From Rhizocola hellebori (GTDB taxonomy: Bacteria; Actinomycetota; Actinomycetes; Mycobacteriales; Micromonosporaceae): DNA of 64,000 nt. This document shows, piece by piece, positions 9,270-18,256 of the stretch. Under the pieces are notes generated by a model, which was not told where the DNA came from, searched no databases, and was given only the letters and a program-made list of their open reading frames with translations. The DNA is taken from NCBI RefSeq assembly GCF_016862955.1, contig NZ_BONY01000003.1:160376-224375 (forward strand), read 5' to 3'. How positions within the stretch are numbered: the first letter of the stretch is position 1; every line of letters begins with the position of its first letter. The position numbers were made by a program, and so were the translations under genes.

Positions 9270-11516
9270 TTGTTAGCCAACGTCATACGCATGCATCGCC
9301 TTCGGCTCGGCCTCACCCAGGACGAGTTGGCTACCGGCACCGGCCTGAGCGCTCGCCATCTGCGCGACCTGGAGGCGGGCAGGATCACGGCACCACGCCA
9401 GGCCACCCTGCGCCTGCTCGCAGACGCGTTCGCCCTGCAGGGCGACGAACGAGAGCGGTTCTATGCCGCAGCGCGTTCTGAGGGGAAGGCGGTTGTCGGC
9501 CCCGGCCCGGCGCAGCTGCCGCGCGACGTTGACGGCTTCGCCGGCCGGTGCCAGGAGATCGATCAGCTCGACGCCCTGCTGACACGCAGCCGTGACCGGG
9601 GGGCCACTGTGGTCATCTCTGCCGTTTGCGGCGCCGCGGGTGTCGGCAAGACCGCGTTGGCTCTCCATTGGTCGCACCGGGTCCGCCGAGACTTCCCGGA
9701 CGGACAGCTCTACGTCAACCTGCGAGGGTTCGACCCGGACGGTGCACCGATGACGCCCGGCGAAGCCGTTAGGGGTTTCCTCGACGTGCTGGACGTGCCG
9801 GCCAAAAGCGTCCCGGCCGATCTACCACAGCAGTCCGCTTTGTACCGTAGCGTGCTGGCCGGCCGCCGGATGCTGATCCTGTTGGACAACGCCAGCGACG
9901 CAGCCCAGGTGCGGCCGCTGCTTCCCGCATCGGCGGGCTGTCTGGTCGTCGTCACCAGCCGCAACCAGCTGACTGGCCTGATCGCCAGTGAGGGCGCACA
10001 TCCGTTGAACCTGGACCTGCTGACCCCCGCAGAGGCGGAGGAGCTGCTCGTCCATCGCCTGGGAAAGCAGCGGGTGGCCGCCGAGCCGGAAGCGACCGAC
10101 GAGATCATCATCCGGTGTGCTCGGCTGCCTCTGGCCTTGACCATTGTCGCGGCCCGTGCCGCCATGCACCCCGGCTTCACGTTGGCGGCACTGGCGGCCC
10201 AGCTGCGCCAAACCACTGGCACTCTGGACGCCTTCGCGGTCGAGGATGCGGTGACCGATGTGCGCACGGTGTTCTCGTGGTCGTACCAACGGCTAAGCGA
10301 CCCGGCCGCAAAGCTGTTCCGGCTGCTGGGCTCCCATCGTGGACCGGACCTGTCCGCTCCGGCCGCGGCCAGCCTGACCGGCGTCGGTGTCGAACAGGTG
10401 AGCTTGCTGCTGGCCGAGCTGGCCCATGCCTGCCTGGTCACCGAACACACACCGAGCCGCTATACCCTCCATGATCTGCTGCGCTCCTATGCCTCCGAGC
10501 TGGGTCACGCAGGTGACAACCCGGAGACGCGCAGTGCCGCCATAGGCCGGCTGTTCGACCATTACCTGCACAGCGGAGTCCACGCCGCACTCCTGGTGGA
10601 TCCGCAACGCGATCCGATCACCCCAACGCCGCACGGGTCCGGAGTCACCCCGGAGACAATGACCGGGCGCGATGAGGCGATGGAATGGTTCGCCGCCGAA
10701 CGACCGACCCTGCTCGCGGCCGTCTGTCACGCCGCCGACGCCGGGGAAGACACCCATACCTGGCAACTGGCCTGGACTCTGGTGACGTTCCTCGACCGAA
10801 GCGGGCATTGGCACGACTGGGTCGCCGTCCAGCAGGCCGCCCTGGCCGCGGCCTCCCGCCTCGGCGAGCTCGGCAGACAAGCCGACGCGCACCGCAGCCT
10901 CGCGGTCGCGTTCGCCCGGCTTGGACGCGACGACGAGGCTCACGACCATCATCGGTGCGCGCTGGCCGGCTACGAGGCACTTGGCGATCACCTTGGCCAG
11001 GCACACACCCATCACGTCGTCGCCCAGCTCCATGTCCGGGTAGGACAGTGGCAGGAAGCCCTCAGCCACACCGAACGGGCTCTCCACCTACACCGGCAGA
11101 TCGACCACCTGTCGGGACAAGCCAGGGCGTTGAACAACATCGGCTGGTTGCAGGCTCAGCTCGGCGACCACCGGATGGCGCTCACCTACTGCGAACAAGC
11201 ACTCGCCCTGCATTGCCAGATCGGCGACAGGTCTGGCGAGGCGGCCACCCGGGACAGCCTCGGTCAGGCACATGCAAAGCTCGGCAATCACGAACAAGCT
11301 GCGGTGTGCTATCACCACGCCCTGACCCTGATGCGGGACCTCGGTTTGCGCTACCAGCAAGCCGACACACTCCACCATCTCGGCGACTCCCGGGCCGAGG
11401 TAGGTGATTCTGAAGCCGCGCATGACATCTGGCGCCAGGCGCTCGCCATCTTCGAACAGCTGGGTCACGAGGACGCTGAAGCGGTGCGGGCAAAGGTCTT
11501 GCGCGCGAGCATCTGA
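9270..11516 (+). CDS. XRE-NB-ARC-TPR transcriptional regulator
   Basis: A 748-residue STAND-type regulator. An XRE helix-turn-helix (residues about 5-60, LTQDELATGTGLS...LRDLEAGR) would bind DNA. An NB-ARC NTPase follows, with a P-loop GAAGVGKT near 121-128, a LILLDNA Walker B, and the VVVTSRN and LPLAL motifs. TPR repeats fill roughly residues 470-740 and probably sense a ligand or protein. The start is the TTG at 9270, right after a very strong AAAGGAGGG; the frame is open to 9168. It is divergent from a secreted Cys-rich protein, a possible target. The NTPase and TPR parts closely resemble those of the SARP regulator at 26643-29378. Its last 52 bases overlap the convergent methyltransferase gene. 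Confidence 0.85.
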   Translation: MLANVIRMHRLRLGLTQDELATGTGLSARHLRDLEAGRITAPRQATLRLLADAFALQGDERERFYAAARSEGKAVVGPGPAQLPRDVDGFAGRCQEIDQLDALLTRSRDRGATVVISAVCGAAGVGKTALALHWSHRVRRDFPDGQLYVNLRGFDPDGAPMTPGEAVRGFLDVLDVPAKSVPADLPQQSALYRSVLAGRRMLILLDNASDAAQVRPLLPASAGCLVVVTSRNQLTGLIASEGAHPLNLDLLTPAEAEELLVHRLGKQRVAAEPEATDEIIIRCARLPLALTIVAARAAMHPGFTLAALAAQLRQTTGTLDAFAVEDAVTDVRTVFSWSYQRLSDPAAKLFRLLGSHRGPDLSAPAAASLTGVGVEQVSLLLAELAHACLVTEHTPSRYTLHDLLRSYASELGHAGDNPETRSAAIGRLFDHYLHSGVHAALLVDPQRDPITPTPHGSGVTPETMTGRDEAMEWFAAERPTLLAAVCHAADAGEDTHTWQLAWTLVTFLDRSGHWHDWVAVQQAALAAASRLGELGRQADAHRSLAVAFARLGRDDEAHDHHRCALAGYEALGDHLGQAHTHHVVAQLHVRVGQWQEALSHTERALHLHRQIDHLSGQARALNNIGWLQAQLGDHRMALTYCEQALALHCQIGDRSGEAATRDSLGQAHAKLGNHEQAAVCYHHALTLMRDLGLRYQQADTLHHLGDSRAEVGDSEAAHDIWRQALAIFEQLGHEDAEAVRAKVLRASI

Positions 11517-12148
11517 ACCGACTGGAACTGCCGCCGGTCCGTGGGCTCGGGCTCGCGAACCATCCGAGCCACCTCGGTCAACCCGATCTCGCGCAGCATC
11601 GCGGCGAGGTGATCGGGCCACCATCGGTAGGCCGGCGTTACCGTGTGGTCGAAGACCTGCGTCAGGTGGGACGAATCATCGCTTGCCGAAAAACCAATCA
11701 GAAGATGGCCACCAGGCTTCAGTACCCGATAAAACTCTGCCAGAACGTCCGGAACGTCTTGCGGCGGAGTGTGAATGATGGACCACCGTGACAGCACGCC
11801 GCCCAGCATGCCATCGTCGATGTCCAATGTGGCCATTGCGCCAATGTCGAACAGCAGGCCCGGATGGGCTTCCCGAGCCAGCTCAATCATTGCCGGCGAG
11901 ACATCAACGCCACACACCTCCAGCCCTAAACCGCCCAGATAAGCGGTGATATGGCCAGGCCCACACCCCAAGTCCGCTACCTGGCCACCGCCGCTGGCGA
12001 TGACGACCTCGGCGAAGGCGCCCAAAATCGCGCGGTCCAAAGGACTGTCATGCAACGTGTGGCGAAACAGCTGCGCATATTCAACGGCAGCACCGTCATA
12101 CGCCTCGCGAGTGGCACTGAGGACATCATCTTCGATCATGCCCGCCAC
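11465..12148 (-). CDS. Class I SAM-dependent methyltransferase
   Basis: A 227-residue Rossmann methyltransferase. Motif I VADLGCGPG is near residue 57, the acidic end of strand 2 is in VCGVDVSP, and the post-motif region LKPGGHLLIGF is present. Substrate unknown; small-molecule methylation is the usual role of this family. It lies 26 bases after an ArsR-like regulator on the same strand and is probably co-transcribed with it. Its 3' end overlaps the convergent regulator by 52 bases. An ATG three codons in (12139) is an equally good start. Confidence 0.8.
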   Translation of the reverse strand: MAGMIEDDVLSATREAYDGAAVEYAQLFRHTLHDSPLDRAILGAFAEVVIASGGGQVADLGCGPGHITAYLGGLGLEVCGVDVSPAMIELAREAHPGLLFDIGAMATLDIDDGMLGGVLSRWSIIHTPPQDVPDVLAEFYRVLKPGGHLLIGFSASDDSSHLTQVFDHTVTPAYRWWPDHLAAMLREIGLTEVARMVREPEPTDRRQFQSVQMLARKTFARTASASS

Positions 12149-12174
12149 AGTAGTTCCTGGCCCCTCTCTGGCCG

Positions 12175-12720
12175 CTAGCCCGTCTCGTCGGGCGGCAGTT
12201 TCGGGATGTCGGCGCGGTACAAGCTGATCAGCAGTCCGTATGCCTCGCGGCCCGGATCGGTGCTGCGCGGTTTCGCGGCTTGTTTACGTAGCCGTGCGGC
12301 CAGCGCGTGGGCCTCGTCTGGGGTAAGCCAGAGATGGCGCAATATCGTGTCGTCGGCCTGGCCGGGGCGAGCAGGCAGCATCTCGGCCATGGCGGCGTTG
12401 AGGAGGAACTTGGGACCAATCTCGTCATCCAGCTTGAAGCCGCGGCTGACCAAGGCGAAGTGCTGCTCGGTGCCGCCGCGCACCTGCCTGGTGTCGGCCA
12501 GGCGCACAAATCCGGCCTCCCGAAGCACGCGAAGGTGATAGCTGACCGTGCCCTTGGTCATGCCAAGCGCGGTCGCTAGTTGACTCAAGGTCGCAGGGCG
12601 CTGCCGCAGAACATTGACCATGCGATGGCGCATCGGATGTCCGAGCGCCTTGAACTGGGCAGGTGAGTTCAAGGCGAGCTTTTCCGGGACAGCGCCGTCT
12701 TCCATCCGCCAAGTGTCCAT
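12175..12720 (-). CDS. ArsR-like winged-helix transcriptional regulator
   Basis: A 181-residue regulator with an N-terminal winged helix of the ArsR/HTH_20 type: FKALGHPMRHRMVNVLRQRPATLSQLA, then GMTKGTVSYHLRVLREAGFV, then a wing. No metal-binding CxC is visible, so it probably senses something else. The C-terminal half is helical and variable. It precedes the methyltransferase at 11465-12148 in one transcript and is divergent from the DUF2218-methyltransferase gene, a plausible target through the 87-base shared promoter region. Confidence 0.8.
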   Translation of the reverse strand: MDTWRMEDGAVPEKLALNSPAQFKALGHPMRHRMVNVLRQRPATLSQLATALGMTKGTVSYHLRVLREAGFVRLADTRQVRGGTEQHFALVSRGFKLDDEIGPKFLLNAAMAEMLPARPGQADDTILRHLWLTPDEAHALAARLRKQAAKPRSTDPGREAYGLLISLYRADIPKLPPDETG

Positions 12721-12733
12721 GAACCTCGACGCT

Positions 12734-12761
12734 TTGACAATCGCCGTCCTATGCGTACAGA
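12734..12761 (+). promoter_or_regulatory. Candidate sigma-70-type promoter for the DUF2218-methyltransferase gene
   Basis: TTGACA (12734-12739) is followed 16 bases later by TACAGA (12756-12761), about 46 bases before the ATG at 12808, which has GAAGGA ahead of it. The -35 matches the consensus exactly and the -10 is fair. Confidence 0.45.
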
Positions 12762-12807
12762 ATCCGAAGCGTTGAAGATTTTAGACGCCTGAGCTGAAGG
12801 AAACTCA

Positions 12808-13755
12808 ATGCCAGTCTCGACGGCCACCGTCGCCACGCCCCGTCCCGGCCGCTACATCAAGCAGCTCGTCTCGCACCTCGGCCACAAGGCCAGTGCCGAA
12901 GTCACCGGCGACGGCCGGGGATCCATCACCATCGGCGGTGGGACCTGCGTCCTTTCGCCGCGCGGCGACCACCTTGACCTGATCGTCGCGGCACAGGATC
13001 TCGACACCGTTGCCCGTGTTCAGGATGTCGTCGCCCGGCACCTGGTGCGGTTCGCCACCCAGGAGGAGCTCAGCGTTGACTGGTCGGCTCCGGTTGCGGG
13101 GCAAGACATCCAGATATTGGATCCGGTTCTCGGCGAATACCTGCTCGCGCATTGCACACCAGCCGATGAAGTCCTTCAGGAGCTGGTCGTAAAGACCATC
13201 GAAGCCACCGGCGGCGCAGCCGGGATGCAGATCAGCCACGACGAGGGCACCTTCCTGACGATGCTCGTCAAGATGGTCGGCGCCCGTAACGCCGTCGAGG
13301 TCGGCGTGTTCACCGGCTACTCCTCCATCTGTATCGCACGGGGGCTGCCCGCCGACGGCCACCTTCTCGCCCTCGACGTCAGCGACGAGTGGACCACCAT
13401 CGCCCAGCACTACTGGGAACGGGCGGGCGTCGCTGACCGGATCCAGCTGAAGCTAGGCCCGGCTATCGAAGCGCTGCGTGCGCTTCCTGCCGATCCGGCA
13501 ATCGATATCGCCTTCATCGACGCCGACAAGGTGAGCTATCCCGCTTACTACGAGGAAATTGTGCAGCGGCTGCGCCCTGGCGGAGTCGTCGTGCTGGACA
13601 ACGTGTTTCTCGGCGGCCGCGTTCTCGATCCGGCCTATCAGGAAGACCATCACGTCGCGATGCGCGGGCTCAACGATCTCATCGCCGGCGACGACCGCGT
13701 CGATTCGGTGATGCTGCCGATTCGCGACGGCGTCACGGTCGCCCGTAAACGTTGA
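12808..13755 (+). CDS. DUF2218 domain fused to a CCoAMT-type O-methyltransferase
   Basis: A 315-residue two-domain protein. Residues 1-95 match DUF2218 (PRPGRYIKQLVSHLGHK ... ARHLVRFA ... LSVDW), a small domain usually found alone near iron/siderophore genes. Residues 104-314 are a caffeoyl-CoA-type, metal-dependent O-methyltransferase: SAM motif VEVGVFTGYSS (163-173), metal-site FIDADK (236-241) and VVLDN (261-265). It would methylate a catechol-like hydroxyl. It starts at an ATG with GAAGGA in front and is divergent from the ArsR-like regulator. The fusion is unusual; DUF2218 might deliver or recognise a catecholic ligand, which is inference. Confidence 0.85.
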   Translation: MPVSTATVATPRPGRYIKQLVSHLGHKASAEVTGDGRGSITIGGGTCVLSPRGDHLDLIVAAQDLDTVARVQDVVARHLVRFATQEELSVDWSAPVAGQDIQILDPVLGEYLLAHCTPADEVLQELVVKTIEATGGAAGMQISHDEGTFLTMLVKMVGARNAVEVGVFTGYSSICIARGLPADGHLLALDVSDEWTTIAQHYWERAGVADRIQLKLGPAIEALRALPADPAIDIAFIDADKVSYPAYYEEIVQRLRPGGVVVLDNVFLGGRVLDPAYQEDHHVAMRGLNDLIAGDDRVDSVMLPIRDGVTVARKR

Positions 13756-13772
13756 CGGGTCAGCGATTGGGC

Positions 13773-14633
13773 TCAGGCATTTAGCTGGACAAGGTCGTCG
13801 TCGGTCAGCCGCAGCTGGCCGGCGGCGATGTTCTCCTCCAGATGCGCCAGGGAACTCGTCCCGGGGATGAGCACGATGTTGGATGATCGGGCCAGCAGCC
13901 AGGCCAGCGCCACCTGGGGCACCGTGGCGCCAAGCCGGCCCGCCACCGTGGTCAGGTGCTCTGCGGTGAGCGGCTGGAACCCGCCGACAGGGAAGAACGG
14001 CACGTAGGCGATGCCGGCTTGAGCGCAGATGTCGACGAGCGGATCGTCGTCGCGTGCCGAGATGTTGTAAAGGTTCTGCACACACACGATGTCGGCAACG
14101 GCTCTCGCCCGGGCGACCTGGGACTGGCTGACATTGGAGATGCCCAGGTGCCGGACGAGGCCTTCCGCACGCAGGGACATCAGGGTTTCCAACGCGGCTT
14201 CCAGCGGCGCGTCGGTATGCCCACGGTCGCCCAGGCGCAGGTTCACCACGTCGAGCCGGTCCACGCCAAGGGAACGCAGGTTCGCCTCGACGCCGCGGCG
14301 CAGACCATCGGGGGTCAGACCACGATGCTCCGCGGCGGGCAGGCCGATGTCGTGACCTTCGACCAGCGCCCCGACCTTGGTCACAATCACCAGATTATCT
14401 GGGTACGGATGCAGAGCGGTGCGGATCAGCTCGTTCGCAGCCACGCCGTCCCGCGCGTAGTAGTTCGACGTATCGAGATGGTTGACACCAAGCTCCACGG
14501 CTCGGCGCAGGATCGCCAGGGCGGTGTCCCGGTCGGGCCGCTCGCCCCTCGGCCAGCCGGTGAGCTTCATCGTTCCGTAGCCGACCCGGTTGACGTTGAG
14601 GTCTCCGCCGAGGGACCACTGCACATTCGCCAT
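13773..14633 (-). CDS. Aldo/keto reductase
   Basis: A 286-residue NADPH-dependent oxidoreductase of the AKR superfamily (TIM barrel). Of the catalytic tetrad, D54, Y59 (LDTSNYYA) and K86 (VTKVG) are visible. The usual histidine position reads VVNLRLG, with Arg133 instead; the YdbC-like subgroup also deviates here as far as I recall. The C-terminal cofactor region with LIPGTSS is intact. It is convergent with the O-methyltransferase gene, 17 bases apart, and starts at an ATG. Substrate unknown. Confidence 0.85.
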   Translation of the reverse strand: MANVQWSLGGDLNVNRVGYGTMKLTGWPRGERPDRDTALAILRRAVELGVNHLDTSNYYARDGVAANELIRTALHPYPDNLVIVTKVGALVEGHDIGLPAAEHRGLTPDGLRRGVEANLRSLGVDRLDVVNLRLGDRGHTDAPLEAALETLMSLRAEGLVRHLGISNVSQSQVARARAVADIVCVQNLYNISARDDDPLVDICAQAGIAYVPFFPVGGFQPLTAEHLTTVAGRLGATVPQVALAWLLARSSNIVLIPGTSSLAHLEENIAAGQLRLTDDDLVQLNA

Positions 14634-14669
14634 GATCGTTGAGCGTACACACCGTCGTCGGGGCGAACA

Positions 14670-16481
14670 CTACTGGCCGAGGAAACCGCCGGACTGCCTT
14701 GCCCACAGGGCGGCGTAAAGACCGTTGCGGGCGAGCAGCTCGGCGTGTGTGCCGTCCTCGACTACCCGTCCCCGATCGAGCACGACTATCCGGTCCATCC
14801 GCGCGATCGTGGACAGCCTGTGCGCGATGGCAATCACCGTGCGGCCGGCCATGACTTTGTCCATGGTTTCCTGAATAACCGCTTCAACCTCGGAGTCCAG
14901 CGCCGAGGTCGCCTCGTCGAGGATGAGGATCGGCGCATCCTTGTGGATGGCACGAGCGAGGGCGATGCGCTGACGCTGACCGCCGGAGAGCTTGATGCCT
15001 CGTTCGCCGACGTGGGCGTGGTAGCCGGTACGACCGTCCTGATCGGCCAGTGCGGTGATGAAATCGTGCGCCGCGGCCTGTTGCGCCGCCACGGTTATGG
15101 CACCCTCGTCGGCTGTTGCCGGGCCGATGTTGTCGCGGACGGATCGGTGTAACAGCGCCGCCTCCTGGGTCACCATGGCGATCTGCCGTCGCAGGCTGTG
15201 CTGGGTCACTGTCGCGATGTTCTGGTCATCGACCTCGACGGTGCCGGTTTCCGGGTCGAAGAACCTCAGAATCAGATTGACCAATGTTGACTTGCCTGCA
15301 CCCGAGCGCCCGACCAGCCCGACTTTCTCGCCCGCCGCGATCTCGAGACTAAGGCGATCTAGGCCGCCGCGGTCCTTGCCGTAATGGTGGCTGACATCCG
15401 TGATACGGATGGCGCCGCCCCGCATGGCGAGGGTCGTCGCGTCAGACCGGTCGGCGACGGCCGGTGGCTGAGCGATCGTGTGCAGCGCGCGCCGTAAGGT
15501 GCCCACCGACCCGAAGAGGGACGAAACACCGTCGAGCAGCCACTCGGCCATCGACGTGATACGAAAGGCGAGCGCCAGCGCGGCTGCGACCAGCCCGATG
15601 GGTGCGGCCGAAGCTTGCCAGAGCACGATGCCGTATCCGATGAGCCCGACCATCAGTACCCCACTGAGGCTCATCATTCCGACGTTCATCGTGACTTCGA
15701 GCCGCTCCACCCGCAGCCGTGCTTGGCGTGCAGCGGCAAATACGGCCCGGTCCGCGTCTTCCGAGACGCCGAGCAGCGCAAGGGTATCGACGTTGGCGTA
15801 CGAGTCGACAAGCAGTCCGGTGACCGCAGAGTCTGCGTCCTGGTGGCGCTCAGACGCGAGGCGATAGCGCGGTATCACATAGGTCATCAGCCCGGCATAG
15901 AGCAGGATCCAGACTCCCAATGGCAGCACCAGTCGCGGGTCGATGGAGCCCATCAGCCAGACCGACCCGACGATGTAGGTCAGGACAAAGGCAAGGGTGT
16001 GTATGACGACGTAGGTCGACGTGACCGCGGCAGCAGAGCCCTCCCGGACCCAGGTGGCTATGCGGCCGGCAAGGTCATTGCGGAACCAGCCGACCGGCTG
16101 GCGTGACACCCGCCGGTGCGCCCGCCAATGCGCGAGCGTGCGCGCGTTGGGCCGGAAAGCGAGGTCGTCCAAACCTTCGTTGAGCAGATGCAAGAACGGT
16201 CTGACGAGAAGAATCAGCGTCCCGACGGCGATGAACTCAACGCCGTGGGTCTGCCACAACGTCGCCGGGTCGGCCTCGGCGAGGGCATCGACCAGGCGAC
16301 CGGCGTAGCCGATGAGCCAGACCTCGAGGCAGGCAGCGATGACGGTGGTGAGCAGGCTGATGGCGATGACTTTGCGTAGCGGCCGGAACTCCGCGATCAG
16401 ATACGGCAGGACTCGCCGTGGCGGCGTGGTCGGATCATCGCTGGCGAAGGGGTTGACGGCATTCTCGAACAGGCGAAACAC
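14670..16481 (-). CDS. ABC exporter half-transporter (permease fused to ATPase)
   Basis: A 603-residue type IV ABC exporter. Six transmembrane helices occupy roughly residues 35-330. The ATPase domain has Walker A GRSGAGKST (391-399), Q-loop VTQEA, signature LSGGQRQR, Walker B ILILDEATSALD and H-loop AHRLS, all intact. It probably works as a homodimer exporting a hydrophobic compound or peptide. The start is GTG at 16481 with GGAG upstream. An out-of-frame ATG with a better ribosome site (16546) opens a short ORF overlapping this start, perhaps a leader. The partner ABC relic at 16712 is divergent. Confidence 0.88.
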   Translation of the reverse strand: MFRLFENAVNPFASDDPTTPPRRVLPYLIAEFRPLRKVIAISLLTTVIAACLEVWLIGYAGRLVDALAEADPATLWQTHGVEFIAVGTLILLVRPFLHLLNEGLDDLAFRPNARTLAHWRAHRRVSRQPVGWFRNDLAGRIATWVREGSAAAVTSTYVVIHTLAFVLTYIVGSVWLMGSIDPRLVLPLGVWILLYAGLMTYVIPRYRLASERHQDADSAVTGLLVDSYANVDTLALLGVSEDADRAVFAAARQARLRVERLEVTMNVGMMSLSGVLMVGLIGYGIVLWQASAAPIGLVAAALALAFRITSMAEWLLDGVSSLFGSVGTLRRALHTIAQPPAVADRSDATTLAMRGGAIRITDVSHHYGKDRGGLDRLSLEIAAGEKVGLVGRSGAGKSTLVNLILRFFDPETGTVEVDDQNIATVTQHSLRRQIAMVTQEAALLHRSVRDNIGPATADEGAITVAAQQAAAHDFITALADQDGRTGYHAHVGERGIKLSGGQRQRIALARAIHKDAPILILDEATSALDSEVEAVIQETMDKVMAGRTVIAIAHRLSTIARMDRIVVLDRGRVVEDGTHAELLARNGLYAALWARQSGGFLGQ

Positions 16482-16671
16482 GAACGGACTCCAGGCAGAG
16501 AAGAGAGGTCGGAAGAGGAAGCGGAAGGCTGCCGAATGTCCTCATCGGTCTCTCCTAGCGTTGGCGTTCACAAAATCAAGATGCGAGCCTAGCCACACCC
16601 AAGAACACTTCGCATCCGAGTTTTGCCGCCGCGGCGATCAACTCTGCCCCCGCAGCTTGAGCCGCTCCCAC

Positions 16672-16686
16672 TGACAGGTCCTGTCA
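16672..16686. promoter_or_regulatory. Palindrome TGACAG-N3-CTGTCA, second copy of the GTCAG motif
   Basis: A perfect 6-bp inverted repeat with a 3-base spacer. The flanks (minus strand CTGTCAGTGGGAGCGGCT) match the promoter at 8527-8560, but the -10 equivalent reads CAAGCT instead of TAGGCT, so this copy may be a decayed promoter or a bare operator. It lies between the ABC exporter and the ABC relic. Confidence 0.45.
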
Positions 16687-16711
16687 ACGGAGATGAAACA
16701 AGCGCGCCAAG

Positions 16712-16903
16712 ATGCAACCATCGAGCGCTGCGCTGCGTATTACCGAGGTTAGCCATTTTTACGCTTCGGGGGAGGCACGGTGCGCTCTGGACGCGATGAG
16801 TCTCGAGATGGCCCAAGGCGAGCCGGTCACGGCGATAGGCCTGGTGGGCTCGGGCGAGTCACCGCTCAGCGCGCTGGGCCTGGATCTGAGGGCCCACGCG
16901 TGA
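16712..16903 (+). pseudogene. Relic of an ABC transporter ATPase N-terminus
   Basis: A 63-codon frame reads LRITEVSHFYASGEARCALDAMSLEMAQGEPV, the typical first strands of an ABC ATPase, then a degraded Walker A, GSGESPLSAL, in which the catalytic Lys and Thr of GKST are replaced by Glu and Pro. It ends before any Walker B or signature motif. Its TGA overlaps the GTG start of the next gene (GTGA), so it may survive as a translated leader that couples translation to the membrane protein. Confidence 0.6.
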
Positions 16904-18237
16904 TCACTGTCGAGCCCGTGCGGGCGAAGGCCCCCACCGGGCTGCTGCGTATCCGCCCGCAGGTTGAGTGGACACTGATCGTTTTGGGGCTGCTCAACCT
17001 CATTCTCGTACAGCCAAAGGGATTGAACGCCGACGGATACTACCGCTACCTACAGCTAACTCAACTGCTGCTCACCGGCACCCTGCCCGACGGTGACTAC
17101 TCCCTGGTGGGGCCGAGCTTCTCCACACCGATGTGGCTCATCGGCCACGCCTTCGGCCATGCCGCGATGTGGCTGCGCTACTACAACATCGCCCTGTTCT
17201 GCCTCGGTCTCGCCGCCATCGCCTTCCTGCTGCGGCGGCACGTGGAAGCGGCTCTGCTGCGTCGGTTCCTGTTGCTGCTCGTCGCGGCAAGCATCGTGGC
17301 CCCCAGCCTCAACGACTTCTACGGGGAAGCCTTCACCCTGGTCGGTGTCGGTGTGGGATTGCTGGCCGCCCTCACCGGCCCGCGCCGTGTGGCCATCGCG
17401 GGCTGGGTGGCGGTGGTGCTCGGCGCCGTCAACACCCCCGCCAGCCTGATCGGTGTCGCACTGATCGCCTTCGTCGAGGTGGTCCGGCGACGCCGGTTGC
17501 GGATACTGGCCGTGCCGTTGGCCGCGGCCGCGTTGGTGGCATTGGAGATCGGGCTGCGGCACGGCGGATATGTGGGCGCCCACGGCGCGCAGACCATCAT
17601 GCCCTACTCCGGCAAGCCCGGTTTCTCTTATCCCATCATCCTTGGTATAGCGGCGATCCTGTTCTCCTTCGGACGCGGGCTGCTCTACTTCTTTCCCGGC
17701 CTGGCCCTACCGGCCAGCCATCGGATACGTGCTGCCGCTGGCCCCGAGATCGCCCGCGTCTACCATTTGTGGCTACTGTTTCTCGCCGGCTTGATTATCG
17801 TGTACGCGGGCTGGTGGGCCTGGCACGGAGGCTGGTCGTGGGGTCCGCGTTTCTTCGTCATCGCGATCCTGCCCGCCTCGCTCGCCCTCGCCGTGCGGCT
17901 CAACGACACCGACAGCCGCCCGCTCGCCGATGTGCTGACGCTCGGCGCGCTCCTGCTTTCGGTGTGGGGCGCCATCGCAAGCACCGTCTATTTTGGATAT
18001 TGGCCACCGCAATGCTATGCGCCAGGCGGGATCGAAGAGCTGTGCCACTTCGCCCCGGAGTTCAGCCAGTTGTGGTGGCCGATGCTGGCCAAGCCTCATC
18101 TCGACGCCACACAAATCGTCTTGCTGTGCTACTACACCACCGTCGCCCTCTGGCTGGCCGCCCCTGTGGGAAGGCGAATCTTCCTGGCAATCCGCAAGGC
18201 CGCCGCCCGCTGGCCCCGCACGGGCTGGCAGCTCTAG
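16900..18237 (+). CDS. Polytopic membrane protein, GT-C glycosyltransferase-like
   Basis: A 445-residue integral membrane protein with about ten hydrophobic helices. An acidic motif near the first loop (LNADGYYRYLQL) and a later WWAWHGGWSWGPRFF loop are typical of GT-C fold enzymes, which move sugars from polyprenyl-phosphate donors on the outer face of the membrane. The start is GTG at 16900, overlapping the stop of the ABC relic; the frame is open to 16780, but those residues look like out-of-frame noise. The assignment is by pattern only; the acceptor is unknown. It is convergent with the sigma-factor gene. Confidence 0.7.
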   Translation: MITVEPVRAKAPTGLLRIRPQVEWTLIVLGLLNLILVQPKGLNADGYYRYLQLTQLLLTGTLPDGDYSLVGPSFSTPMWLIGHAFGHAAMWLRYYNIALFCLGLAAIAFLLRRHVEAALLRRFLLLLVAASIVAPSLNDFYGEAFTLVGVGVGLLAALTGPRRVAIAGWVAVVLGAVNTPASLIGVALIAFVEVVRRRRLRILAVPLAAAALVALEIGLRHGGYVGAHGAQTIMPYSGKPGFSYPIILGIAAILFSFGRGLLYFFPGLALPASHRIRAAAGPEIARVYHLWLLFLAGLIIVYAGWWAWHGGWSWGPRFFVIAILPASLALAVRLNDTDSRPLADVLTLGALLLSVWGAIASTVYFGYWPPQCYAPGGIEELCHFAPEFSQLWWPMLAKPHLDATQIVLLCYYTTVALWLAAPVGRRIFLAIRKAAARWPRTGWQL

Positions 18238-18256
18238 TCCTCTGGCCCCTATCCGA

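Noticed and set aside
16396..16546. Leader peptide before the ABC exporter, starting at the ATG at 16546
   Set aside because: It has a good ribosome site, but the frame runs about 50 codons into the exporter gene without conserved-looking features; kept only as a remark.
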